Source: Candidatus Faecivicinus avistercoris (GTDB lineage: Bacteria; Bacillota; Clostridia; Christensenellales; Aristaeellaceae). Taken from it: a stretch of DNA of 64,000 bases. A model generated the notes under the pieces. The model was not told where the DNA came from. It did not search any database and saw only the letters and a list, made by a program, of their open reading frames with translations. The number at the start of each line of letters is the position of its first letter. Within the stretch, counting starts at the first letter, position 1. The translations under genes and the position numbers were made by a program. Below, one piece after another: positions 28,296 through 37,519 of this stretch. Location of the stretch: the NCBI GenBank assembly GCA_018716805.1, contig DVJL01000032.1:1-64000 (forward strand), written 5' to 3'.

Positions 28296-29357
28296 TTATT
28301 TCGGCTCCTGGGGGTCTTCCCGGAGCCTGACTTTTTTTGCGGCGAGGCGGCGGCGGTCATCCGACATAGCGGCATAATGGCGGCGCGTGGTGTTGACGTC
28401 GGTGTGGCCCAACACGTCGGCGACGAGGTAGATGTCGCCCGTCTCGTGATAGAGGTTCGTGCCAAATGTCGATCGGAGTTTATGCGGGCTGAGGTGCTTT
28501 TTCAACGGCGCGGCCAGCTGGGCGTATTTCTTGACCATCACCTGCACGGCGCGCACCGAAATGCGCTGGTTCTGCAGGGAGAGGAACAGCGCGTCTTCAT
28601 CGCCTGCGCGCGCCTCGACCTGTCTGCGCGCGTCCAGATACCTGTGAAGCACATCCGCAACCTCGTCAGGAAAGTACAAAATCGCCTGATTGCCGCCCTT
28701 CCGGGTGATGAGGAAGCCATTGATCGAAAAGTCAATGTCGTCAATATTCAAACCCACCAGCTCGCTGACGCGGATGCCGGTTCCCAGAAACAGCGTCAGA
28801 ATGGCCAGATCGCGCAGCTTCGTGTGCTCATTATAGCGGCGCTGCCGTTCGGAAAGGCCTTCACCGCTTTCGACGGCATCGAGCATTCGCGCAACCTCAT
28901 CGATTTCCAGCCGAATGATCGGCCGGTCATGCCTTTTAGGCATATCCACCAGCTTACTGACGTCAGATTGAATATATTCATTCTTAAACAAAAATTCATA
29001 AAAACTGCGCAGCGAGGAGAGCTTGCGCATCTTGCCGAGTTCAGCGTTCGTGCGTTCCGATTCATCCTTGACGTAGTAGCCGAGGTAGTCGAGGTAGGTG
29101 CGGATGTCGCGCGCAGTAACGCGGTCAAAATCGCTTTCGTCGAGGAGCTCGACCGATTTTCCGGCGAACTTGGGGAGCTCTGCGACGAGGAACTCGCAGA
29201 ACATTTTCAAATCGCAGACGTAGGCGTAGCGGGTCATGGGTTGGGTCGTCGCATCGATGGCCTGAATGAATTCCGCACAGACGCCTGGCAATTCTTTGAG
29301 CACATCGCGCGTGAGCAACAGCAGCTGCTTGGCGCGCTGTTCGGCATAAGTGGGCAT
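28296..29357 (-). CDS. Tyrosine recombinase (Xer-type)
   Basis: TGIRVSELVGL, TRKGGNQ, SPHKLRSTFGT, LGHTDVNTTRRHYA catalytic residues. Confidence 0.92.
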   Translation of the reverse strand: MPTYAEQRAKQLLLLTRDVLKELPGVCAEFIQAIDATTQPMTRYAYVCDLKMFCEFLVAELPKFAGKSVELLDESDFDRVTARDIRTYLDYLGYYVKDESERTNAELGKMRKLSSLRSFYEFLFKNEYIQSDVSKLVDMPKRHDRPIIRLEIDEVARMLDAVESGEGLSERQRRYNEHTKLRDLAILTLFLGTGIRVSELVGLNIDDIDFSINGFLITRKGGNQAILYFPDEVADVLHRYLDARRQVEARAGDEDALFLSLQNQRISVRAVQVMVKKYAQLAAPLKKHLSPHKLRSTFGTNLYHETGDIYLVADVLGHTDVNTTRRHYAAMSDDRRRLAAKKVRLREDPQEPK

Positions 29358-29442
29358 ATAACGCCTCCTGTTCCTGAAAACTGGTTGTATCTTTTCGCAA
29401 AAGCTGTCTTTAACGCATAGATTTAAAGAGATATAAAACCCG

Positions 29443-29474
29443 CTGCCGCAGACGTCCCCTTCCCGCGGCAGCGC
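29443..29474 (-). terminator. Intrinsic terminator of the 29479 gene
   Basis: CGCTGCCGC...GCGGCAGCG stem followed by TTTTATAT on the minus strand. Confidence 0.7.
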
Positions 29475-29478
29475 TGTT

Positions 29479-29721
29479 TCATTTCGGATCTTCCCGGTTC
29501 TTCAGATTTTCCAGATCTTCGAGCGTATGTCCGAACTCCTCGAGTCCCGTTCCATCGTCGATGATCTCGTCGATCTCGATGGCGTTGTAATCCGCGCCGG
29601 AGCGGACGCACTTCATACAGTTATCGCAGATCTTCGTTGGATCGAGATCGCACAGGTTGCACTGCCCGCAGTCGTCGCAGACCTTGCCGTCTTCCAAGAC
29701 GCACATCCTCCGCTCGGTCAT
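29479..29721 (-). CDS. Small Cys-rich hypothetical protein
   Basis: MCVLEDGKVCDDCGQCNLCDLDPTKICDNCMKC: nine Cys in ~35 aa. Confidence 0.75.
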   Translation of the reverse strand: MTERRMCVLEDGKVCDDCGQCNLCDLDPTKICDNCMKCVRSGADYNAIEIDEIIDDGTGLEEFGHTLEDLENLKNREDPK

Positions 29722-29830
29722 TGCGTCCGCCTCCTCTCCAACGGTTCTATTATACACGCATTTTCAGAAATTTGCAAGCGATCTTCGGAAAGGCCGTCGA
29801 ATTTGCGGATTATCTCTGCTCACATACGCT

Positions 29831-30634
29831 CTACTCGATCACCTGTTCGCGCAGCTTGTTGATCGAGCGCTTGACGGCGTCGCGGCTGTTGCCCCAGGGC
29901 TTGTCCTCGTTGCGATAGTCGAACTTGAGCGTAAACCACTCAATTTCCTTTTCCAGACGCTCAAAGTTTTCGATTTCCAGATCGACCAGCGTATCGACGA
30001 ATTGCTTGAGCCGTTCACCCGACAGGTGCTTGGGCGCCATGGCCAGCGATTCTCGATAGTGCTTTAAGCACATTCCCTTTGATTTGGCAAAAAGCGCAGG
30101 AAATTCAGCTTCGTGTTTGTACATATAGAGCAATGTATAAATATATCGCTCCATATTGTCCGCAAGGCGCTCGCAGAGCACGCAATGACCGCTGATGTCC
30201 TCCAGTTCACCCGCCGTTTCGACCACGCCGGCGCCCTTTTTCGGGCCGATGCGCTTATAGACCGGCTTTCCGGCCTCTTCCGCCGCTGCATCCTTCATGC
30301 GCTTCGCGTGATCTCCCAGCCGGCGCAGCGTCTCCTTGAGGTGCGTGTGGGTCATCAGCCCCAATCCCAACCGGTTTCCGGCGTCGTAGAGTTGCCGAAA
30401 ATGCCGCGTACAAAAGCCCTTTTGATTGACATCGATGCGCTGATCCGGCTCCATGACCGATTCGCCGAGGAAATAGTTGACGTTGGCCGCCTCCACCTTC
30501 GCGTTCAACAGGCAGAGCGGACATTCACAATCCTGCCGGTAAGCCTCCCAGACCGGCGCGGTGTCGATGTGCTGCTTCAAAGCCGCCACCTCCAAATGAT
30601 GGGGATCATTTCCCAAATTCACATCCTTTATCAT
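29831..30634 (-). CDS. DUF6062 family protein
   Basis: CECPLCLLNAKVEAANVNYFLGESVMEPDQRIDVNQKGFCTRHFRQLYDAGNRLGLGLMTHTHL; second CVLCERL block. Confidence 0.8.
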   Translation of the reverse strand: MIKDVNLGNDPHHLEVAALKQHIDTAPVWEAYRQDCECPLCLLNAKVEAANVNYFLGESVMEPDQRIDVNQKGFCTRHFRQLYDAGNRLGLGLMTHTHLKETLRRLGDHAKRMKDAAAEEAGKPVYKRIGPKKGAGVVETAGELEDISGHCVLCERLADNMERYIYTLLYMYKHEAEFPALFAKSKGMCLKHYRESLAMAPKHLSGERLKQFVDTLVDLEIENFERLEKEIEWFTLKFDYRNEDKPWGNSRDAVKRSINKLREQVIE

Positions 30635-30859
30635 TGTAACAGAGTTTTGAGAAAAACGCAATTGTAAATCCCTCTCGCGCTGAAGTTCGCAGCAGACGGA
30701 TCGCTCGGGCGAATTCTTACCGCCCGGAGCGCCGCCCGAGCTCAGGTTTGCAACGGGCGGATCGCGAATCTCCACGGTTCGGAGCGTCGCTCTGGACAAA
30801 ATTCAAAAATGTTGATGGCGAACACAAAAAGGCGAAAGCCAACGCCTTCGCCCGTCTCA

Positions 30860-31273
30860 TTACGCCTTTTGCTTAAAGGAATGCCGGCATTTTCCGCAGG
30901 TAACCGTCACTTCGCCGACTTTGCGCGGCAACCGCAGCAGCGTGTGACATTCAGGACATTTGAAATACTTGTACTTGCGGATATTCTTCAGGCGGACGAA
31001 CGCCTGCGAGCATTTCGTCTTGAAGGTTGCGCGCAATTGCAGATACTTTCGGTTTTCTGCCGACCGCTTTTCAATATTGCGCGAGAAAATGCGGAAGATA
31101 ATCCACACATACGACGCCAGTCCGAGAAGGTTGAGTACCCAGCTGGCGAAGAACGACGACACGAGCAACAACACCAGCGCGAAGATCAGAATCGCGAAGG
31201 AGAGCTCGTCCGGGCCGTTGCGCCCTACCATGAAGCGGCGCAAGCTGCTCTTGATCTTTTCCCAGAATGACAT
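30860..31273 (-). CDS. Membrane protein with C-terminal zinc-ribbon
   Basis: Two TM segments then KYFKCPECHTLLRLPRKVGEVTVTCGKCRHSF. Confidence 0.78.
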   Translation of the reverse strand: MSFWEKIKSSLRRFMVGRNGPDELSFAILIFALVLLLVSSFFASWVLNLLGLASYVWIIFRIFSRNIEKRSAENRKYLQLRATFKTKCSQAFVRLKNIRKYKYFKCPECHTLLRLPRKVGEVTVTCGKCRHSFKQKA

Positions 31274-31385
31274 GTGATCCACTCCCTGTCCTAAGTTGGC
31301 CCTTTGGCCGAAGTTCGGAAATCCGTCTGGAATTCCGCAAAACTACCCCCGCTGCGGTTCTATCCTCAAGAATTTCAAATACCTT

Positions 31386-32138
31386 CTAGCAATAGCGCAT
31401 GCCGCCATAATAGCCGCCGGGGCTGCAACAACCGTTGCACAGGCAGCTGCAAAGCGCCTGGCTCAGACAACAGATTGCGCAGGGATTGCTGCAAATGGCG
31501 GACGGAATGTTGAAGCCGTGTTCCTCGCCGTTGGTCTGGTAGAAATGGCTGCTGCCCTCCAGACGGCTGAGAAGCGACCGATACTCGAAATTGTTGGGAT
31601 CCATGCTGACCGCCTGCCGAGCATAATTGAGCGCGGCGATGCGGTTGCCCAGCCCCAGATTGGCCTCTCCTGCGAGAAAATACCACTCCGCCGTGCGCTC
31701 GTTCATTTCCTCCAGCAGGTGCAGCGCCTCCTGAAAGTGCCGGGCCTGAATATAGTTGCGAACGGCCTGCATCCGCGGCGAGGACTGCGTATAGCCACCC
31801 TGCGAGCGGCCGCCATAGCCGCCGTAGCCGCCATAATTGCCGTAATTGCCATAATTCCCGTAGCCGCCGTAGTTGCCATAGGGATTGGAATTCCCGTAAG
31901 AAGAATTGCCATAGCCGCCATAGCCCTGATGCGACTGGCTGCTTCCGGAAGTCCCTTCCCGGCGCATCTTCATAATCGTGGAATACGCCTCGTTGACTTC
32001 CTTCATCTTGGCCTCGGCGGCAGCCGAGCCGTTGTTGACGTCCGGATGGTATTTCCGTGCGAGTTCCCGGTAGGCCTTTTTGATTTCGTCCTCGGACGCG
32101 TTGGGAGAGACGCCCAGAACGCGATACGGATCTTGCAT
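31386..32138 (-). CDS. J-domain protein with Tyr/Gly/Asn-rich low-complexity linker and Cys-rich C-terminus
   Basis: [35 protein letters not shown] (HPD motif); [62 protein letters not shown]. Confidence 0.9.
   Translation of the reverse strand: MQDPYRVLGVSPNASEDEIKKAYRELARKYHPDVNNGSAAAEAKMKEVNEAYSTIMKMRREGTSGSSQSHQGYGGYGNSSYGNSNPYGNYGGYGNYGNYGNYGGYGGYGGRSQGGYTQSSPRMQAVRNYIQARHFQEALHLLEEMNERTAEWYFLAGEANLGLGNRIAALNYARQAVSMDPNNFEYRSLLSRLEGSSHFYQTNGEEHGFNIPSAICSNPCAICCLSQALCSCLCNGCCSPGGYYGGMRYC
31811..31927. repeat. Short-period (mostly 6-9 bp) degenerate repeat encoding the (Y/N)GG linker
   Basis: Iterated gccgccgtagcc / attgccgta / ccatagccg units. Confidence 0.8.
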
Positions 32139-32992
32139 TACTTTTCTCCTTTGCTGTCGGTCTCTCGTTTTTTCTGGATCTGCACATACCGGCTCCATAC
32201 GCCGGAATAGAGCACATTGCGAAGCAGATCGGCGTCCTGAACGATCGGCATCCGCTCAAACTCCTGCGTACAGTCGGCGACCATCATCGTCAGCGCGTCC
32301 TTGCACATCGCTTCAAAATCAGGGCGCTCGCGAAACGGCTTGAGTGGATTGAAGCGATTGTGGCGGACATCGCCCGGCAGGTCGTCATAGGCATCCATGA
32401 AATAGATAAACCGTCCGAGTCCGTCGCCCATGATGCGCAGCGATTCCGACCAGTAGCCGTCGTCGTAGCAAAACAACTCGCCCAGCATCCGTCCGGTGCT
32501 GTTGACCGGGGCGTCGATGTCGCCCTCCGGGCGCGATTCGATTTCATGGATTTCCCGAAGCCACGATTCGATTGCGGCGCACTTGTCCGGATGGCGCTCG
32601 GAAACCCTGCGGTAGCCGCGCTTGAGCAGCTTTGCCTCGCCGAGCGATACGGCGCTATGCTCGTCCGTCCAATTGTCCAGACACTTGTAGTAGGCCAGCG
32701 CGACGTTCATATCCGCGACGTACTCGAGCGGCTTGCAGACCGCGTAGGCGTGCCGTTTGAGAGGATGCGTCGGGCAGCGCTCCTCTCCCCGCTCCTCCTC
32801 CGGCTCGTACAGCGCCGCCAGCAGGATGCCCAGAAAGGTGAGATCATAGCTGAGCGTCGAGGCGCCCACCCATCCGTGGCGCCTGCGCAACACGCGGCAT
32901 AATCCGCAATAGACGGCGCGAAAGCGGGCATTCTGAGCATCGTTCAGCGCGGATTGATTGGGAACAATGTATCCGAACAACGCCAACCCCAC
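32138..32992 (-). CDS. DUF5685 family protein (non-ATG start, 32992 GTG or 32980 TTG)
   Basis: [35 protein letters not shown]...[19 protein letters not shown]; two Asp-rich motifs. Confidence 0.82.
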   Translation of the reverse strand: MGLALFGYIVPNQSALNDAQNARFRAVYCGLCRVLRRRHGWVGASTLSYDLTFLGILLAALYEPEEERGEERCPTHPLKRHAYAVCKPLEYVADMNVALAYYKCLDNWTDEHSAVSLGEAKLLKRGYRRVSERHPDKCAAIESWLREIHEIESRPEGDIDAPVNSTGRMLGELFCYDDGYWSESLRIMGDGLGRFIYFMDAYDDLPGDVRHNRFNPLKPFRERPDFEAMCKDALTMMVADCTQEFERMPIVQDADLLRNVLYSGVWSRYVQIQKKRETDSKGEK

Positions 32993-33079
32993 CCTTGCCT
33001 TTCTCTCATTGCTATTATATCGCGTAATTGTAAACGCCAGATCAACTTTCACCCGCATTCCGAAGGCGAAATTCAGATT

Positions 33080-34870
33080 TTACTTTTTGTCTGCGTCGTC
33101 GTTGACCGGCTCGTAGGTCGCGTCGTATCCGCCGTCGTCGTTGGGCTGCGCGTCGGAATTCCAGATCGTCTGCCCCGCCGCGGACAGCGCGCGCTCGATC
33201 TCCTCGCAAGCGCGGAGGATGGCCGGGCGATCCTTGGCCTTGCGCGCGCGGTGCAGCTCCTTGACCAGATCCTGCATCCGCCGCTTGTCCTCGCGGCTGA
33301 GCTTCTTCATGGCGAACTCGGCCTGTTGGACGAGGTTGTCCGCCCGGTTTTCCAGCTCCGCCTCTTCCTTCCTGCGCGCGTCCTCGGCGGCATAGGTCTC
33401 CGCATCGCGCATCGCCTGCTCGATCTCCCGCTGGCTCAAATTCGACGAATTGGTGATGGTGATCGCCTGCTGCTTGCCCGTGCCGAGATCCCGCGCGGAG
33501 ACGTTGACGATGCCGTTGGCGTCGATGCTGAACGTCACCTCGATCTGCGGAACGCCGCGCGGTGCGCGCCGGATGCCGTCGAGCCGGAACTTGCCCAGCG
33601 TCCGGTTTTCCGAGGCGATCGGGCGCTCGCCCTGAAGCACATGGATTTCGACGGAGCGCTGGAAGCTCGCCGCGGTCGTGAAGATCTGGCTGTGCTGAAC
33701 CGGCAGCGTCGTATTGCGGTCAATGATGCGCGAAAACACGTTGCCCACCGTCTCGATGCCCAGCGACAGCGGCGTCACATCCAGCAAGAGCAGGCTCTTG
33801 ACGTCGCCGCCCAGCACGCCGCCCTGAAGCGCCGCGCCGATGGCGACGCACTCGTCAGGATTGATCCCCTTGAACGGCTCCTTGCCGGTAAAGCGCTTGA
33901 CGGCCTCCTGCACGGCGGGAATGCGCGTCGATCCGCCGACGAGCAGCACCTTGCTCAAGTCCGACGGCCGAAGCCCGGAATCCGCCATCGCCTGCTGCAC
34001 CGGTCCCATCGTGGAATCGACCAGGTGGCGGGTCAGTTCATCGAATTTTGCGCGCGTCAGCGACAGATCCATGTGCTTCGGCCCACTCCGGTCAGCCGTC
34101 AGAAACGGCAGGTTGACCGTCGCGACCGTCGTGCTCGACAGCTCGATCTTCGCCTTCTCCGCGGCTTCGCGCACGCGGCAGAGCGCCGCCTCGTCGCGCG
34201 AAAGGTCGATGCCCGTCTCGGACTTGAACATCTTGACCAGATAGTCCGTCACGCACTGATCGAAGTCGTCGCCGCCCAGATGGTTGTTGCCCGCCGTCGC
34301 GAGCACCTGGATGACGTCGGCGTTGATGTCGAGGATCGAGACGTCAAACGTCCCGCCGCCGAGGTCGTAGACCATAATCTTCTGCGGCTCCTCGCGGTCG
34401 ATGCCATAGGCCAGCGCCGCGGCGGTCGGCTCGTTGATGATGCGGCGGACGTTCAAGCCCGCGATCGTGCCGGCGTCCTTGGTCGCCTGACGCTGAGCAT
34501 CGGAAAAATAGGCCGGCACCGTGATGACCGCTTCGGTCACCGGCTCTGCGAAGTAGTCCTCGGCATCCTTCTTGAGTTTCTGGAGAATCATGGCCGAGAT
34601 TTCCTGCGGCGAATACTTTTTTCCATCGATGTTGACCCGGTAATCCGTGCCCATCTGACGCTTGATGGAGCTGATGGTGCGCTCACTGTTGGTGACGGCC
34701 TGTCGCTTGGCCATCTGGCCAACCAGGCGCTCGCCGTTCTTTGTAAAGGCGACGACCGACGGCGTCGTGCGCCCGCCTTCAGAATTTGAAATGACGACGG
34801 CCTCCCCGCCCTCATACGCGGCCACGCAGGAGTTCGTCGTTCCCAAGTCGATTCCTATAATTCTGGACAT
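33080..34870 (-). CDS. Hsp70/DnaK-family chaperone
   Basis: [69 protein letters not shown]. Confidence 0.95.
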   Translation of the reverse strand: MSRIIGIDLGTTNSCVAAYEGGEAVVISNSEGGRTTPSVVAFTKNGERLVGQMAKRQAVTNSERTISSIKRQMGTDYRVNIDGKKYSPQEISAMILQKLKKDAEDYFAEPVTEAVITVPAYFSDAQRQATKDAGTIAGLNVRRIINEPTAAALAYGIDREEPQKIMVYDLGGGTFDVSILDINADVIQVLATAGNNHLGGDDFDQCVTDYLVKMFKSETGIDLSRDEAALCRVREAAEKAKIELSSTTVATVNLPFLTADRSGPKHMDLSLTRAKFDELTRHLVDSTMGPVQQAMADSGLRPSDLSKVLLVGGSTRIPAVQEAVKRFTGKEPFKGINPDECVAIGAALQGGVLGGDVKSLLLLDVTPLSLGIETVGNVFSRIIDRNTTLPVQHSQIFTTAASFQRSVEIHVLQGERPIASENRTLGKFRLDGIRRAPRGVPQIEVTFSIDANGIVNVSARDLGTGKQQAITITNSSNLSQREIEQAMRDAETYAAEDARRKEEAELENRADNLVQQAEFAMKKLSREDKRRMQDLVKELHRARKAKDRPAILRACEEIERALSAAGQTIWNSDAQPNDDGGYDATYEPVNDDADKK

Positions 34871-35252
34871 ATCTCTCATCCTCCACATTCACCGGGCAAG
34901 GCTGAAGGCACAGCCGCCTTCGATCCTTGAACTCTGAATTGTATTCTATCGGATATTTATCAACTGGACATGAACGGAAATCGGAAATTTTGTTGACAAT
35001 TTGTAACCAAACAACACTGCGGCGCTGTACAGAGCCGGCCAGATGAAAAACCGCACGGAGTCTGCGTATAAAGCCGGATTCCGGCTTGCTGTTCCTTATA
35101 AACAAACCAAAGTCTGTAGAAATAAATATGCATATTGTGAATATAGTTCAAAAATTCAATATATAATAATTCATGGTCTGTTGAAAAAACAACTTCCACG
35201 ATTCGGAAAAATCTGGTATAATATGGCTATTCCCAATATAAGGAGAAGATCA

Positions 35253-37406
35253 TTGAACATTCTGGATGTCATTGCAAGGGAGATGTCCCTCCCTCTGGAT
35301 CGCGTCGCCGCCGTCGTTGACCTGCTGGACTCTGGCGCCACCGTTCCCTTCATCGCCCGATACCGAAAGGAGCGAACGGGAAGCATGGACGATCAGACCC
35401 TTCGCGCGCTCAGCGAGCGGTTAGAGCGCCTTCGTGCGCTCGACAAGCGCCGCGCCGAAATCCTGCGCCTGATCGATGAACAGCAGGCCCTGACCCCGGA
35501 GCTGAGCGCGAAGATTGCCGCGGCGGATACGCTCGCAGCGCTCGAAGACCTCTACCGGCCGTACCGTCAAAAGCGCAGAACGCGCGCCTCGATTGCCGCC
35601 GAAAGGGGCCTCTCCCCTCTCGCTTCGCTGCTCATGCTTCAACAGCCATTTTCTGGAACGCTCGAATCGCAGGCGAGGCGGTTTGTCTCTGAGGAAAAGG
35701 GCGTCGTAGACGTTGAAGCGGCGCTGAGCGGCGCGCGCGACATCGTCGCCGAGCGCATGTCCGACGACGCTGATTGCCGCGGCAGGCTGCGCAGCGCGTT
35801 TGTCCGAACAGGCGGCGTTTCAACCGCCGCGGTTTCTGAAGAGGACAGCGCATATGCAATGTACTATCATTATGCAGAGCCGGTTTCGCGTATTCCAGAT
35901 CATCGCGTTCTCGCCATCAACCGCGGCGAGCGCGAGGGTTTTCTGAAGGTCAAGCTGGACATGGACGGCGATGCGGCACTCGATATCCTTCGACGCTCGT
36001 TCATCCGCCGCGGGAGTTCCACGCAGGAACAGCTTGAGCTTGCGGCAGAGGACGCATGGGACCGCTTGATTGAGCCTTCGCTCGAACGGGAAATTCGCAC
36101 AATGCTCACGGAGCGCGCTTCGGCGGCCGCCATTGAAGTCTTCGGCAGCAACCTGCATCAGCTGCTCATGCAGCCGCCGGTCAAGGGACATGTGACGCTG
36201 GGCGTCGATCCCGGCTATCGCACGGGCTGCAAGCTCGCCGTCGTGGACGCGAATGGCAAGGTACTCGAAACGGGCGTCGCGCACTTCACCATCCCCGGCA
36301 TGGACCGCCGCCGCGAGGAAGCCAAGGGGATCGTCGGCGGGATGATTCGCCGGCACGGCGTGACCGCCATTGCCATCGGAAACGGCACTGCATCGCGCGA
36401 AGCGGAAGCCTTTATCGCGGAGCTGATCGGCACGCTTTCCGGCGACATTCGATATGCGATCGTCAATGAGGCCGGCGCATCCGTCTACTCCGCCTCCAAG
36501 CTTGGCGCAGAAGAATTCCCGGACTTCGATGTCTCGCTGCGGAGCGCGGTTTCCATCGCACGCAGGCTTCAGGATCCGCTCGCCGAGCTGGTCAAGATCG
36601 ATCCAAAATCCATTGGCGTCGGACAATATCAGCATGATTTGAAGGAATCCGAGCTGAACCGCAAGCTGGCCGGCGTCGTTGAAGATTGCGTGAATGCGGT
36701 CGGCGTTGAGCTGTCCACCGCTTCGGCGGCGCTTCTGACGCACATCGCGGGAATTGGCCCGACGCTTGCGAAGAACATCGTCGCCTACCGCGAAGAAAAC
36801 GGCTTTCAATCTCGAAATCAGCTCAAAAAGGTGCCGAAACTCGGGCCGAAGGCATTTGAGCAGGCTGCAGGTTTTCTTCGTCTTGCAGATTCAAAGGACG
36901 TGCTGGACGCCACCGCGGTGCATCCGGAATCCTACCCCGCCGCGCGGGCTCTGATCGAACGGCTGGGCTACCGCCCGGAGGACGTGCGCGGCGGCGCGCC
37001 GGCGGAACTGCGCGAACGCGCGAAGAAGATCGGCCTGTCCAGTCTGGCTGAATCGCTGGGCATCGGCGAGCCGACGCTGCGGGACATCATCGACGAATTG
37101 GTCAAACCGGGGCGCGATCCGCGCGAGGATCTGCCGCCGACGATCCTGCGAAGCGACGTGCTCGACATGGACGATCTCAAGCCCGGCATGAAGTTGCGCG
37201 GCACGGTGCGCAATGTGATCGACTTCGGCGCGTTTGTTGACATCGGCGTTCATCAGGATGGGCTTGTGCACATTTCCAAACTGTCCCGCCGCTTTGTCAG
37301 GCATCCTTCCGAGGTCGTGAAGGTCGGGGACGTCGTGGAGGTCTGGGTGCTCGACGTGGACAAAAAGAAAAAGCGAATCTCGCTTTCGATGGTTGAACTG
37401 GACTGA
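35253..37406 (+). CDS. tex: Tex family transcription accessory protein (S1 RNA-binding)
   Basis: ARYRKERTGSMDDQTLRAL; GVDPGYRTGCKLAVVD; C-terminal S1; TTG start with RBS AAGGAG upstream of NILDVIAREM. Confidence 0.93.
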   Translation: MNILDVIAREMSLPLDRVAAVVDLLDSGATVPFIARYRKERTGSMDDQTLRALSERLERLRALDKRRAEILRLIDEQQALTPELSAKIAAADTLAALEDLYRPYRQKRRTRASIAAERGLSPLASLLMLQQPFSGTLESQARRFVSEEKGVVDVEAALSGARDIVAERMSDDADCRGRLRSAFVRTGGVSTAAVSEEDSAYAMYYHYAEPVSRIPDHRVLAINRGEREGFLKVKLDMDGDAALDILRRSFIRRGSSTQEQLELAAEDAWDRLIEPSLEREIRTMLTERASAAAIEVFGSNLHQLLMQPPVKGHVTLGVDPGYRTGCKLAVVDANGKVLETGVAHFTIPGMDRRREEAKGIVGGMIRRHGVTAIAIGNGTASREAEAFIAELIGTLSGDIRYAIVNEAGASVYSASKLGAEEFPDFDVSLRSAVSIARRLQDPLAELVKIDPKSIGVGQYQHDLKESELNRKLAGVVEDCVNAVGVELSTASAALLTHIAGIGPTLAKNIVAYREENGFQSRNQLKKVPKLGPKAFEQAAGFLRLADSKDVLDATAVHPESYPAARALIERLGYRPEDVRGGAPAELRERAKKIGLSSLAESLGIGEPTLRDIIDELVKPGRDPREDLPPTILRSDVLDMDDLKPGMKLRGTVRNVIDFGAFVDIGVHQDGLVHISKLSRRFVRHPSEVVKVGDVVEVWVLDVDKKKKRISLSMVELD

Positions 37407-37474
37407 TCTTTCCTTTTCCCGGGAAGAGCCGCCGCGAGGGGCAGGCGAATCCGTCCGGAAAAAAGCGCAATATC

Positions 37475-37500
37475 AAACCCCGCCGTTTTCGCGGCGGGGT
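37475..37500. terminator. Bidirectional terminator between the convergent tex and gyrA genes
   Basis: CCCCGCCG-TTTT-CGCGGCGGGG-like stem with A/T-rich flanks. Confidence 0.7.
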
Positions 37501-37519
37501 GATCTTATGGGGATTGAAT

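Noticed and set aside
28296-29357. Tyrosine recombinase as evidence of an integrated mobile element
   Set aside because: Surrounded by housekeeping genes, no att repeats, excisionase or phage genes; more consistent with a chromosomal Xer-type recombinase.
32954-34789. 611-aa plus-strand ORF antisense to dnaK
   Set aside because: Shadow ORF with no recognisable domain.
34870-35250. CIRCE or other heat-shock operator between dnaK and tex
   Set aside because: No TTAGCACTC-N9-GAGTGCTAA or obvious variant found; the region is merely AT-rich.
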